DNA from: Burhinus oedicnemus
Lineage: Eukaryota > Chordata > Aves > Charadriiformes > Burhinidae
Direction of reading: 5' to 3'
Assembly: GCA_008921705.1 (NCBI GenBank)
Contig: VFFE01008529.1
Location: 660,866-724,865 of the forward strand
DNA length: 64,000 nt
Position numbers and translations under genes: made by a program. The notes below the pieces were generated by a model. It did no database searches, was not told the origin of the DNA, and was given only the letters and a program-made list of their open reading frames with translations. Shown here one piece after another: positions 11,801-22,384 of the stretch. How positions within the stretch are numbered: the stretch's first letter is position 1; the number at the start of each line of letters is the position of its first letter.

Positions 11801-13567
11801 TCCCCATTTGGGAAGCACAACTTATTGCTGAAATCAGTTAAATGGGAGAGTCCTAGCACAGAGTTAAATGATCAGGCACATCCACTGAGCTGGTTTTATA
11901 CCGACTTCATTTTGATAGGTCTAACACTGGTGCAGCTACTTTGATCTGCTTGTATAGAGGGCTAAATACAGGGAGATGACTTAACTACTGTCACAGGTAA
12001 AACAGGCTCACCTTGGGAAAAAATAATTTATTGCCAATTTAAATATTTGGGTACTGGGAAACAAAAATATGAACTGGGCAGCTCCCCTTACCTCTTCCTA
12101 CAGAGGCCACGCCTGCAGTCCCCACTGCCCCCACTACCAAAACCATACCACAAACAGCCAATACACAGACCTTTCACAGCAAGGCAACAGACAGTACTAC
12201 AAGCTGGCATGCCTGGGTACAGCACAAGCTAGTGAGCAGACACATCACGTACACAGGGGACAGCAAAAATCCATCAAAGCTTCCACAGAGCACAAAGCAG
12301 TTCCTTATCCAGGTATGTTCCAAGTGTCTGCTCAGCCTAATCAGCAGCAGCAGCTGGTGGGCACCTCAGGATAAGTTCCTGTGCAGATGCTACATTTGCA
12401 TCACCTTAGCTCTATTTACACTTAGATTTCATGCACAGAAACAGAAATTACTATATAAACAAGCATTTCCAGTGAATAAAGCCACACAATGAAAAAGCCA
12501 GCTTTTAGCTGAACTGCAGTTAAAGATCTCAGATATTGTCATAACCACGGAAGTCTTGCTGCACTGTAGTTAATTCCCACAGTGAACACAATGACACTGT
12601 CATAGTAAAGAGCAGCAGATTGGTGCTGCCCTACACAGACAGTTAATTTCTACTGATCAGAAATCATGGCTAATTATCCACGTGGAGATCAAGCCAGCAT
12701 TAAATTTCAGCTAGCTCCCACCCTTCTGTAACCCATCGTTTTGTTAGAAAAGGGCAGAGCAAGATACAAAACTAGCCTGTTTAGCCATAATCATGGCCCA
12801 GGTTTGGAGCAGTGACAGTAATCAGGGTGATCGAAAGGCTTGCTCACCACACTTCTTGGCCAGTGGACTGTCTGACTCACCAGCTCGCTTCCCAGTCCAG
12901 CCACATGGTGAAAAATATATTCCACCACATGCTATTGAAGTACTACAAATGCTATAATTACAAAATTAGAAGTACTAGAGCTATTGTACTTTATGATTAT
13001 GGTTGAAAATGCCTCAATTTTAAGAAGTAACTTAAAATTCAGGCAAAAAAGCAGGTTGAATTAAGGACAGCAAGTATCACATCCTAAGGAAATCATTAAC
13101 TGTTAAGTGAACCATGTGCTATTTTTGTTATTTAAAATACTGATTAGGTTAATTATGCTCAGAGGGAATTGGGTCTAGAGGATGAAATGAAATATTTTCA
13201 GAGGCAGTTTGCTGAATAGAAAAGCTGCTGTCCCCCATTTAAACAGTACAAGATATCACTTTGAACAACTTATGAATATCAATGTTTTAAAAAGCTCATC
13301 CTTGGTGTCTGTTATTGGGCTAATAATGTAGTTTGTATTTCCCTTTTGACCTTTGACATGTTAGTGTTAAAAAGTGTACAGCTATGCCAGAAGACATTAC
13401 AATTTAACTACCTCCTGTTTTACAATAATTACCTTAAAGCCTCAAGACTTTTCCTTCAGAACTTCAGAGTCTGTCATTCACTGCTTTCAAAGGCAAGGCT
13501 ACAATATCATCTGGGCAAAGAGCAACAATATTACTAGTAGGCAAAGACTGTTTTTAAAAAGGAAACA
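8889..13567. other. Intergenic stretch, no gene recognised
   Basis: About 4.7 kb of AT-rich sequence with no supported gene. The inverted repeat aaaaagtc...gactttttt-like at about 10498-10520 is short and A/T dominated. Open frames at 11164-11436 and 12047-12492 have no recognisable content. Confidence 0.55.
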
Positions 13568-13573
13568 TTTATT
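13568..13573 (-). terminator. Candidate polyadenylation signal of the minus-strand recombinase-like gene
   Basis: The plus strand reads tttatt, an AATAAA on the minus strand, about 270 nt downstream of the stop codon at 13844. It would give a short 3' UTR, similar in length to that of the plus-strand partner gene. Position only; transcript ends were not seen. Confidence 0.4.
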
Positions 13574-13843
13574 AACTCACACTATACAAGATAAAACTGT
13601 CTGCAGACTTGCTCTGCCAAAGGTCCATGCACAGCAGGTTTGACACCCCCACCCTCAACACTACAGACAGCACAAGCAGCAACTGCGAGTGAACTCCAGA
13701 GATCATCCCACTGTGAGGCAGAAAATTCATTACAGGTGTTAGTACTAAGTTACTGCCAAAGACTAGAAATTATACAGTTAAAAAAACAACTCTACAGAAA
13801 GAAGGTAATTCATTAGCTTCTATTTTCCCGTTGGTGTCCATGG

Positions 13844-15553
13844 CTATGATCTCTCTGGGATCACACAGGGCCATCTTGCCAGGCGAGTGATGTCTTCTCC
13901 AGGATACCCGCAGCGTGCAGCTGTGATGGCAGTCCCCAGCCAGAAGGAATGCACACCATACTGCTCTGGGCGCAGGCCCAACAGCCGCAGGGCCCATCGG
14001 AGAACCCTCAGGAACTCCCTCTTTGTTACAGTCGTATTATCCGAGTGCATAAAGAGCGGCCCTTCCAGCTGTGAACGGACTGTCACATAGCTCTGGAGGG
14101 CCAGAACAGGGCACACCCACGGCTCTCCAGACAGCCCAAGGCTGATGACGTGTCTCTCCTGACCCATCGGAGAGTTATGCAGACAAATCACCACTCTCCT
14201 CTCCATCAGCTGGAGGTCACTCAGGTACAGCAGCTCAGGCTGCTGCACATCACGGTGCTTTGCCACCATCTCTCCTATTCGAAGTGCACCAAAAAAAGCT
14301 ACAGTAAATAATGCATGGAACAGTAAGCATTCATAATGAGTTATGCATACAGACTCCAGAGCTCCTAAGAGAGATCGCAAGACCTCAATTGTGATAGGCA
14401 AGTATTTATCCCTCAGGATACCTGCTCGACGCTTCAACCCTATCACCATACAATGGGTTATAGGATCTTCCAGAGGATCAGGGTTACCAGTCAATTTTGA
14501 TAAATAAGACAGCGCTGCCGCATACATCAGTGTCTTTGAGGATGAATAAAGAGATTCTGCAGCCAAGAACCCTCTAAATTGCTCCTCTGGAATTGGCCAG
14601 GCCGCAGGCATTCCCATGCTTTTCCTAAAGACAAGGAATTTCTTCAGTCCTTCGAGGTAGGCTTGCCAAAGCCTACTATCCCCTGAGTACTCCAACAATG
14701 ACAAAGTCTTCAGAGGCCAAGGTCCCAAACAGTGTTTCCGAGGACAACTAAGCTCCATTCCTACAACAGAGGATCCACATTAGCATAAGTATGCCACTCA
14801 GAGCAATAAAGGTAGCATTCCTCAGTGCAATATACCCCAGACAATGTTCTGCTAGCTTATCTAACTAAAGATAATTCACACACATCTACCTGCAGGGCTG
14901 TTAAAGAGCTGAGATTTTTCAAACAAGAAACAAGCAACACACCAGGCCTATTTCAGGCAATGGATTTGGTAACACTCTGTAAATTTACAAGTTTGTGGAG
15001 TAGTGACAGAGAAGACAAGTAAAAAAACAAGTTTAAAACCAAGCCTTTCTAGCATGGCTTACACAGATTATGACTGCAAAGGCCACAGAGCACATTCCCA
15101 CGAGAAGGCGGCACGTTTCCCAGCCCAGGAAGGTGAACTCCCTTGAGGCCTCCAAAAGCTCCAGCCTCGCACAAGAACTCGAGCACAACTAAGGAGAGGC
15201 TGCCCGGCGGGAGCCGTGGCCATCAGCGACCCGCTCATCCCCCACCCAGAATCAGAGGCCAGCCCCCAGCCATGGCGGGGCAGACGCCGAGCTGCCACCG
15301 CCGCACAGGCTGAGCACCGTCCGCACTTACCAGCCACCGCCGCGTCCCGCTCCATGCACCGCCGGGAGCCGCCGGGACGCGCCACAGCTACCGCCTCCGT
15401 CCTACACGCTGCTACTCGGCTGTGATCCGAGAAGGTGGCTGCTTGCCCAGCGAGGCCCAGCTCCAGCCACTCCATGCCCGGCTCCCGGGCCAGCAGTGCC
15501 AGCATCTCCCAGAAGGGCGCGGCGGCAGGCCCGGCCGCAGCGCCGCAGGCCAT
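13844..15553 (-). CDS. Domesticated tyrosine recombinase-like protein A (two exons, 379 aa, catalytic residues lost)
   Basis: The coding exons on the minus strand are 15553-15331 and 14760-13844, with a 570-nt intron. The donor is GCTG|GTAAGTGCGG and the acceptor TGTTGTAG|GA, phase 1; the join gives 1140 nt. Exon 1 (residues 1-74) starts at the first ATG after the TATA box and holds the motif PFWEMLALLAREPGMEW; the frame also has a GTG at 15583, which I reject as start. Exon 2 carries an alpha-helical, core-binding-like region (residues about 85-150) and the recombinase fold: FTVAFFGALRIGEM with box I arginine R235, WVCPVLAL, EGPLFMHSD, and GVHSFWLG with H345. The family pattern HSFR is HSFW here (W348). 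The lysine expected in an SKTDQ-like turn is proline (P272). The protein ends 8 residues after ARW, without the nucleophilic tyrosine. It therefore cannot be an active recombinase; a DNA-binding role is inferred. The fold is that of DIRS/Ngaro/Crypton elements; which one is unsettled. Confidence 0.82.
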
Positions 15554-15626
15554 GGCCGGAGGATCAGCACCGCACTCACTCACGCCTGCACAGCACGACG
15601 ACTCTTACAGCTGGCCTGCACAGCCC

Positions 15627-15634
15627 TTTTTATA
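15627..15634 (-). promoter_or_regulatory. TATA box of recombinase-like gene A
   Basis: The minus strand reads GGCTATAAAAAGGGC around these bases, 74 nt upstream of the ATG at 15553, so transcription would begin near 15600. The partner gene has GGCTATAAAAGGGC in the corresponding place. Two CCAAT boxes, forward with respect to this gene, lie upstream at 15666-15670 and 15707-15711. Confidence 0.7.
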
Positions 15635-16199
15635 GCCGCGGAGCCGCTCGCAACACCCTCCTCCGATTGGGTGCTCGGAGCGGCTGCGGGGATCCGCAGC
15701 GCTGCTATTGGCTGTCCGCCCGAGGCCGCGCCCCTCCCGGCCGCGGCGCCGGGTATGAAGCGGCCGATAGCGAGGGGCGAGGAGCCGGGCCCGGCCTGCG
15801 AGCCGGAGGGCGTGAAATTTATGGGCGTTTTTCACACTGCCTTCTGCCGAAACCTGAAATAGGGGTGGGTTTACTGATGAGATTAAAAGGAGAGAGGAGC
15901 ACTTGCCGTTACCTACCCATTGTTCTCCTGGTTGAGTCACGTAGCGGGGGCGCACCCGCGGGCACACCTTCTGTCAGCGCCGGCTCCTCCTTAGCCCCTA
16001 ATTGCAGCACAGTGAAGGTGATAACGGGCCGTTTAGCGCCAGGCAGTCAAATCTCACCCTCCGGGTGTTTCCCGCTCCGGCCCGTGGGCGGCCCCGGCGG
16101 AGGCGGCAGGGCGGGGGGACCCCGCTGAGGCACCGTCCCTCAGGCACAGGCTCCGCCGCCGGGCGGGGCGGGGCGCAGAGCCTCGCGGCTTGCTCCGCG

Positions 16200-16245
16200 A
16201 TTGGGTAAGAGACGGGCGAGGGCGCGCGGGGGACGCTCCGATTGG
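16200..16245 (+). promoter_or_regulatory. Paired CCAAT (ATTGG) boxes upstream of gene B
   Basis: ATTGG occurs at 16200-16204 and 16241-16245, 20 and 61 bp upstream of the TATA box. CCAAT boxes close to a TATA box are typical NF-Y sites. Binding is inferred from the motif only. Confidence 0.5.
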
Positions 16246-16264
16246 TTAGAATTAAGGGCCAGGC

Positions 16265-16271
16265 TATAAAA
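16265..16271 (+). promoter_or_regulatory. TATA box of recombinase-like gene B
   Basis: TATAAAA lies in the context GGCTATAAAAGGGC, 79 nt upstream of the ATG at 16344, so the start of transcription would be near 16295. It is almost identical to the TATA context of the divergent partner gene. It also shows that the in-frame ATG at 16242 is upstream of the transcript and not the real start. Confidence 0.75.
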
Positions 16272-16343
16272 GGGCAGCACGGAAGCGCTGTGGCGCAGTT
16301 GTTGCTTCGCACTTCTGGCTGTGGCGGTGCCATTTTGTTAGCG

Positions 16344-17882
16344 ATGCAGAGCGGTGGGGTCGAGCCGTCCGCCGCCCCTTCACCTTTCTGGGCGCTGCTG
16401 GCGCTGCTGCGGCGGGAGCCCGGTATGGGGTGGCTACCGTGTGGTCTGGGTGGCTGCGCCAGATCGTGGGGTCGCAGTAGATTAGAGGCTGGCAGCAGGG
16501 AAGGAGCTGGTAAGTGCGGCCCCGAGGGGTCGGCCGGCTGGCTATATGGTGGGGGAGGTGGATGGAGGCTTGGCAGGTTCTTCTGTGGGGTCTGACCCCA
16601 GTGCTGGAAGACTTCTGGGACCTGTGTGGACTGCTGAATCTCTCGCTAGTCTGCAGTGGCTTTGTCACTCCTAGCCCCTTGTGTCCACTGACAGAGGTCT
16701 GGGGTTGCAGAAACTTTGCAGTAGTGTGCTGGGACTGTCACTAGGCTTGATGTGTTGCTTTAAAGGGAAAAATCACTGGGTTTTTATGTTTACTGAGTTT
16801 TTAATCCTTCTCCTGTGCTCTGGCTGTTGGAAGGTGTGCAGAGGAGAGGCAGAGTGCATGGGACAGGTTTTTTCAGAGCAGTTCAAGCAGAAGCTGAACT
16901 GTGTTGAAAGGGAGGAAAACTCTGTCTGCTTTACTGTATGTGAGACTGCCCTGTTTGCCATTACTAATGTGGATTTTCTTCAACAGATGAACTCAGCCAG
17001 GTTCCTGAGAAGCATCCCTTGGGCCCTTGGCCCCTGAAGGCTCTGCTGTTACTGGAGGACTCAGGAGATAGCCACTTATGGCAGGTCTACCATGAGGGCC
17101 TGAAGAATTTCCTTGCCTTTAGAGATAGCATGGCTCTGTCTGCAGTCTGGCCAATTCCAGTGGATCAAGTGAGAGAGTTCTTGGTTGTCATGGAGTCCCA
17201 GGATCTGCCTCCCACAAAAATAATAACGTATATGGAAGGACTGTCCTTCATCTCCAGAATGGTAGATCTTCCTGATCCTCTTCAAGATCCTGTTATCTGT
17301 CACATGATATCAAGGTTGAAACGTAGGACTTCAAATGATAAATACTCTCCTGTAACTATTGAAGTGTTACGATCTCTCCTGGGGACTCTGGAATCTGTGT
17401 GTAGCTCTCCTTATGAGTGTGTATTGTTCCGTGCCATGTTTACTGTAGCTTTTTTTGGTGCACTCCGTATAGAAGAGATGGTGGCAAATCACCAAAATAC
17501 AGCACAGCCAGAGCTCCTGTACTTGAGTGACCTCCAGCTGACTGACGGGAGTGCAACCCTTTGTTTGCATACATCTCATATGGACCAGGAGAGGGGTTTG
17601 ATCCAACTGAGATTATCTAGAGAGATGTGGGTATGTCCTGTTGAAGCTCTCCGTATCTATGTGGCAGCTCGGCCACAAGGAGAGGGCCCTCTCTTTGTGC
17701 ACCCAGACAGTATGGCTGTGACAAAGAGGGAGTTCCTAACTGTCTTCCGCCGTGCTCTTGGGCTTGCTGGACTTCCTCCAAACCAGTACGGTGTGCATTC
17801 CTTCTGGTTGGGGACTGTTGTAACGGCAGCATCTCATGGGTATTCTGATGAATCTATTAACAGAATAGCAAGGTGGTGGTGA
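16344..17882 (+). CDS. Domesticated tyrosine recombinase-like protein B (two exons, 353 aa, catalytic residues lost)
   Basis: The coding exons are 16344-16509 and 16987-17882, with a 477-nt intron. The donor is GCTG|GTAAGTGCGG and the acceptor TTCTTCAACAG|AT, phase 1; the join gives 1062 nt. Exon 1 (residues 1-55) holds SPFWALLALLRREPGMGW, clearly related to exon 1 of gene A. Exon 2 begins DELSQVPEKHPLGPWPL. It continues with a core-binding-like helical region (SHLWQVYHEGLKNFLAF) and the recombinase domain: FTVAFFGALRIEEM (box I R216), WVCPVEALRIYVA, EGPLFVHPD, and GVHSFWLG with H326 and W329 where the family has arginine. The expected lysine of the SKTDQ-like turn is histidine. The protein stops at ARWW (residues 350-353), without the tyrosine nucleophile. 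It is about 60% identical to A by eye in exon 2, yet both frames are intact, so selection on a non-catalytic, probably DNA-binding, function is the simplest reading. An ordinary decaying transposon copy is less likely. Confidence 0.82.
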
Positions 17883-18158
17883 AGATCCTGAAGAAGACCT
17901 AGTTCCATCTATCTGTTGGCCTTTCATAGTAAGGGGTATATTCTGCAATGCAGAAATCTTATGCTTTATATAGACTAAACTTTCAGTGTTCTGTAAAGTT
18001 ACAGAGAAGGGGAGTAACTAGTACAAGGTGACTTTTCCCACCAGCAATGGTTTGGAGAATGGAGTGTCACAGTTTTGAAACTGCTGTGACTTGTGGGTCT
18101 GTGTGCATGTTATTCAGCATGTTTGTTCTCATGGTATTTTGATCTTGTGTATTCTTAT

Positions 18159-18164
18159 ATTAAA
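18159..18164 (+). terminator. Candidate polyadenylation signal of gene B
   Basis: ATTAAA lies about 280 nt downstream of the stop codon at 17882 and is followed within 40 nt by a T/G-rich stretch (tctttgttatgtcctgg), as expected for a downstream element. This gives a 3' UTR of roughly 300 nt. Confidence 0.5.
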
Positions 18165-18189
18165 CTGCATTTTCTTTTAAGAACTTCTC

Positions 18190-20885
18190 TAGTCTTTGTT
18201 ATGTCCTGGTCAAAGGCTAGTCATCACAGTGGTGACAAGATAACTTAATGCAAGTGTGCATCCTTTTTACTGTCTAATGTAATGAGAATTGAAGCAAGCT
18301 GATAGTCAGTGATTGGAAGCTGTGAGTGCAGAGGGAATTTAGCTGCTAACTGATGTGACACCAGCAGGGAAGTTCACCCTGTTGTCCATAGCAGCTGTGT
18401 CCAACCTCGGGTGTTGCTGCTGCAGTCTCAGTCTCCTTACCTATAGAAGTGTTCCCCTTGATGATTCTTAGGATCCTTCACTGAGCCCTCTTCAAAGGAT
18501 ATATCAAACCCAGACACTGACCAAAAGCAGCCTTTAACAGAAATGTGGCTAACACATCTAAGATGACCCTGCTCAATTCAAAGGACCCTTTGTAGCAGAG
18601 AAAATAAGATCAGCTAACACAAATAACCCTCATTCTATAATTGGAGGACTTGTTAAAGAAAGATTCTTAATACAGATTAAATAACTAGTATCTGAGAAGC
18701 AGTATCATAAGAAGGTTGAGTGTCACCTTTCATAATGAGAATGTTTGAAGTAATGGCATCCCCTGTAGTGCATCACATCAGCATGTTCAGGAGCTACTGA
18801 GGTGACAACTAGCTATACAGAAAACAGCCAGCATTATACTGCACTTGTCAATACCCAGTCTAGTTTCCAAGAGGATCTTCAGTTACAGAAAGTTCTTGCT
18901 CTGCTCTCCATGCAGAGCACACTGCAAAGACAGAGCTGTGATAGCAGACAACAATCTGTTAATTCCCCGGCATACATTTGGTGCTCCCTTCCTACAGCTT
19001 TACTGCAAGCTGTTGCAGAATTAGCATGTTGCGATCATGCTGAGTCCCAGTCATCCTGCCCATACTCATGAGTGTGAAGTGGTCTGTCAGAGCAGCTAGA
19101 ACTCTCTCTGTGGCTGCAAGGTAATCAGTTTAGTTAAAATATCCACGTGCAAAGCATGCCAGAGGAAGGTTTTAGGCTGGGTGACGAGAGAGAAGGCAGA
19201 GTTTGGCTCACAAGCCTTGGTTACTGAGGGGTGGCACGGGGAAGGCTTGCTTCAGGAGTGAGGGGGAATGTGAAAATGCGAGGGGTTTCTCTGGGTCACA
19301 AATGTTTTACTCAAGAGGGGAAAGGGATTTTTTGGGGAGGGAGAAGCGGGATTCTGCTTTGTGCATGATGGCGGGGACGGAACTGACTGCACAGGCCCAA
19401 GTGTTTGTGGGTGTGACTGCTCAGCCTTCTGTTGTGTGATCACACATGGAGTCCTGGACTGCTCTTTCAGTCTGAAACTCAGGGGCTGGCATGTGGCAAT
19501 GACAGGTTGGAGGACCTGTTTTACTGTCCCCTGTGCTACCAGAAAAGCACTGATATACATCACGGAAGCGTAGCCGGCTGCAGTAACCAAGACAGCATGG
19601 CGAACAGCAACTGTGAGGCGAGCAGTTGAAAGTTCATTCCATCCCTACCCAGCAGGTCTCTGTTAAGATCCAAGTGTGAATTGATAATCTTTTCAAGGCT
19701 GTGAGAAGAGTGCTTTCAGCTACAATGATGGTAAATGCTCTTATTTTGCTGCTCCTTAATTTTCTGAGAGGGAAGGGGATGCTGGCCTGTCTCAGATAGA
19801 AACCAAGGTATTCATGGTAGTAACAGTGACAGCTTCACACTAAGAATCTCAAAGATAGAAATGTGCTGTTTCTCCATATTGATGTCATTACAGTTCACCT
19901 AAGAGATGGGACAAGAAAGGATGTAGAGCTCACTATAGCAGACTCAGAGCCAGGAAAGCCTCTCTGGGTGTCCCCAGAGATGATCTCCCTGGTGCCAAGC
20001 AAGCAGGGAAGAATGGCATGAGGGAAGAACGGGCATGGAGGCAGAGCTCACAAAAATTGCCTGAATGCCACTGTGCAGAGCAGCTGTCCCACAATGGTTC
20101 CTCCTCAGCTCTGTAAGCAGTTCCAAATGGCAATGGTTACTTTTCTCCTAACAGGGAAAAGAGTTCCTGAACAAATGCTTAAGTCTGTGCTGCACCTACA
20201 GGTTCACAAGTGTTTTCTCAGCGGCAGTACCAGCTTACCATAAGCCCTTTCTTGTCCACCACTGTTGATTCCCTCTCTGTGCCATCTCCCTCAGCAAGTA
20301 CACTTTGCTTGGCTAAAGCTGAAGTAAATATAGAAACAAATGTAGATTAAAAATAATCAGATTAACTTTATCGTGTGGATCTACTGTACTGACTCAGCTG
20401 AGGCCAAGTAAGAAAATGGCATATGTTGATTCTCCTGCCAAAAAGTTTTCATCAAATTACATCCTAAAAACACCTCTGTGAAGTAGTCTTCCTGGGGCAC
20501 TATCTTCCTACAGTGCAACCACCCATAGTTTTAATTGCTGCGTATCCCGAGGCTAAGTTACTACAGCAACAGCTCCTGGATAACAAAGCCAGATAAGGGA
20601 AAGGAAATTACTTCAATTTAACAGATGTATTGTTAAAACTTCCAAGGAGCTTTCCCTGCTGGGTTGCTAAGCATTGTGCGCATCACAGGAGTGAAGCTTT
20701 GCATCACAGCGTAAAAAATCCTGTAGTCCATTGGGCACAACAGCACTGAAATGTAGCTGCTTCTTAATTCAGGGGAATCAACTGACAACTTAAACAGACA
20801 AATTTAACCTTGCTTTACTCTAGCAATGTGACCAGATAGATGCAGATAGATGCTTTACTGATAGACAGTTGTTTCTTCTTTCCAG
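18190..20885. other. Intergenic stretch, no gene recognised
   Basis: About 2.7 kb downstream of gene B with no supported coding frame, repeat or RNA gene. The open frames near 19200-19630 and 19933-20133 overlap on both strands and show no family content. Confidence 0.5.
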
Positions 20886-20945
20886 TCTCAGTCAGTAGCA
20901 GAGTGGGGCAAAACCTTGCGTGAACACGATCCTCAAAAAGTCAAG
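20886..20945 (+). other. Possible orphan 60-nt exon, origin unknown
   Basis: A stretch of 60 nt is preceded by a pyrimidine-rich acceptor (gtttcttctttccag) and followed by a strong donor (AAG|GTAAGC). It is open across all 20 codons in phase 0, with the piece VAEWGKTLREHDPQKVK. The combination is better than most chance pairs, but I recognise no protein and find no partner exons. It could be an alternative downstream exon of a transcript from gene B, part of an unannotated gene, or chance. Confidence 0.25.
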
Positions 20946-21770
20946 GTAAGCTAATGTAAAGACTGGAGGTAGCGCACAAACTCCTTATGGAGATCAAGCC
21001 TTAGACACCATATTCTACAAGTTTGGACTTGGAGAGCTCAGACCTTAAAATTATTAAAGCCTTTTGTGTTATTTCACACATGCCTTCTGCATTGTGTATT
21101 TATAAAGATATCTAGTACTCTTTAGCCACAAATTTCAACAGCAGTACGTAGGCTGGACCCCCAATATCCAGTACAAGCTACTCATTTAGATTTACTCAGC
21201 CTTTACTTCCTGGTGTGTTGCCCTCATTCCTTCAGAAACTCAGATTTACTTTAAGACTAGGTCAATTTGGAACCAAGTCTTGCATCTCAGCTTGGCTTTC
21301 ACAACAGCACACTGTAGCATGAGGTGCGTGGTCACTTCATGGCACACCCCATCCTCTCACCCCCAGTTGCTCGGCAGTGTGAGCTCTCACGTCCTCATGC
21401 TACAGGCATGTCGTACAGTTTGTTTGCTACTGACCTTGGGAATGAAAGTGTTTAGGGGTTTTAACAGCACAAATCATAGAGGATTTTACTGAAAATGTAC
21501 TGTTGTTGGTCATGTAATAGAATAAACCAGCACATGTAATATTAGTGACCAGTATACCCTCTGCACAATGTCTGAGGGAAATTTAACAATAAGGTGAACT
21601 TCCACAAGAATGGGAGGAACAGAAGCAATGTATGTGATCTATGGAGCTCCAGCAACACACTCGAGCATCTTGTTCCTGTTATGGTATCTCCTCCAACTCT
21701 GAATATATGGACGCAGCTATCTTTCTGCCACCGAGGTCACATTAGTGTCAGGGCATTTTTTGTTGGCTTC

Positions 21771-21833
21771 TTTTCCCTTTCCCTTTCCCTTTCCCTTTCC
21801 CTTTCCCTTCCCCTTTCCCTTTCCCTTTCCCTT
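21771..21833. repeat. (CCCTTT)n polypyrimidine hexamer repeat
   Basis: About ten uninterrupted or nearly uninterrupted hexamer units ttccct on the plus strand, with one unit changed to ttcccc in the middle. The complementary strand is (AAAGGG)n. It is a pure homopurine-homopyrimidine tract of about 60 bp. Confidence 0.95.
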
Positions 21834-22384
21834 ATAAAGATACTCTTTATTCAATGGATATTTAAGTTTTAACCCTCAGCTGATCCCTGGTCTTTTCATG
21901 CCTGGACATGAGATGGTTGCCAAAGGCTAGTTCTTCCACAAGCATTTCTGGCCCTCACCACATGGTTCACAAAGTGGGTTCTGCAAGTGCCCAGAATGCA
22001 CTTTTTTGGCATACTTTGGCAGCTTCACAAAAGTCCACCTACTACTGGCCAAAATGCTTAAAGATATTTAGGAGATGCATCCACCGTGTCCTGAGAGCCG
22101 GTGGATGCACTGGGTGGTGCTCACAACAAGCAGCAGTGTGAGCTGTTTGGTAGCTTGTAAGCCGAATCCATCCTCCTGCCTCAAGCACCCTCAGCCCTCA
22201 GAGCCATCACTTTCCGCAAGATTTGCTGACTGCAGTCACCCACACAGACACCTGAAGGGAGCTGGGAGTGAGACCAAGTGATAGGGCGTAGCACTCCAGA
22301 CCCTGCTGCAGCCATGCAGATCACCTGCTGCTTTCATGGTTGGGAAGGAACCAGTGGGCTTGGTGCACTGCAGACCAATATCCA

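Larger units (their letters stand above)
15060..16600. promoter_or_regulatory. CpG island serving as a bidirectional promoter
   Basis: This is the densest CpG-rich stretch of the left half of the window and covers both first exons of the head-to-head recombinase-like genes. The two TATA boxes point away from each other, with their cores about 630 bp apart (15634 and 16265). Between them lie a GC-box cluster (gggcggggcggggcg, 16161-16175) and four ATTGG (inverted CCAAT) boxes, all on the plus strand, at 15666, 15707, 16200 and 16241. In each pair the two boxes are exactly 41 bp apart. The layout suggests that both genes are transcribed from a shared, constitutively open chromatin region, possibly germline or broad. 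The island limits are estimates by eye. Confidence 0.75.

Noticed and set aside
15068..15583. Continuous 171-codon minus-strand frame through exon 1 of gene A
   Set aside because: It reads through the strong donor at 15331/15330 into the intron and begins with GTG; only 15553-15331 is accepted as coding.
16242..16343. In-frame ATG upstream of exon 1 of gene B
   Set aside because: It lies before the TATA box at 16265 and inside a CCAAT box, so it would not be in the transcript; the ATG at 16344 is used.
13500..18200. A complete DIRS or Crypton transposon
   Set aside because: No reverse transcriptase, RNase H or split or inverted terminal repeats are seen; both genes have introns, their own promoters and non-catalytic domains.
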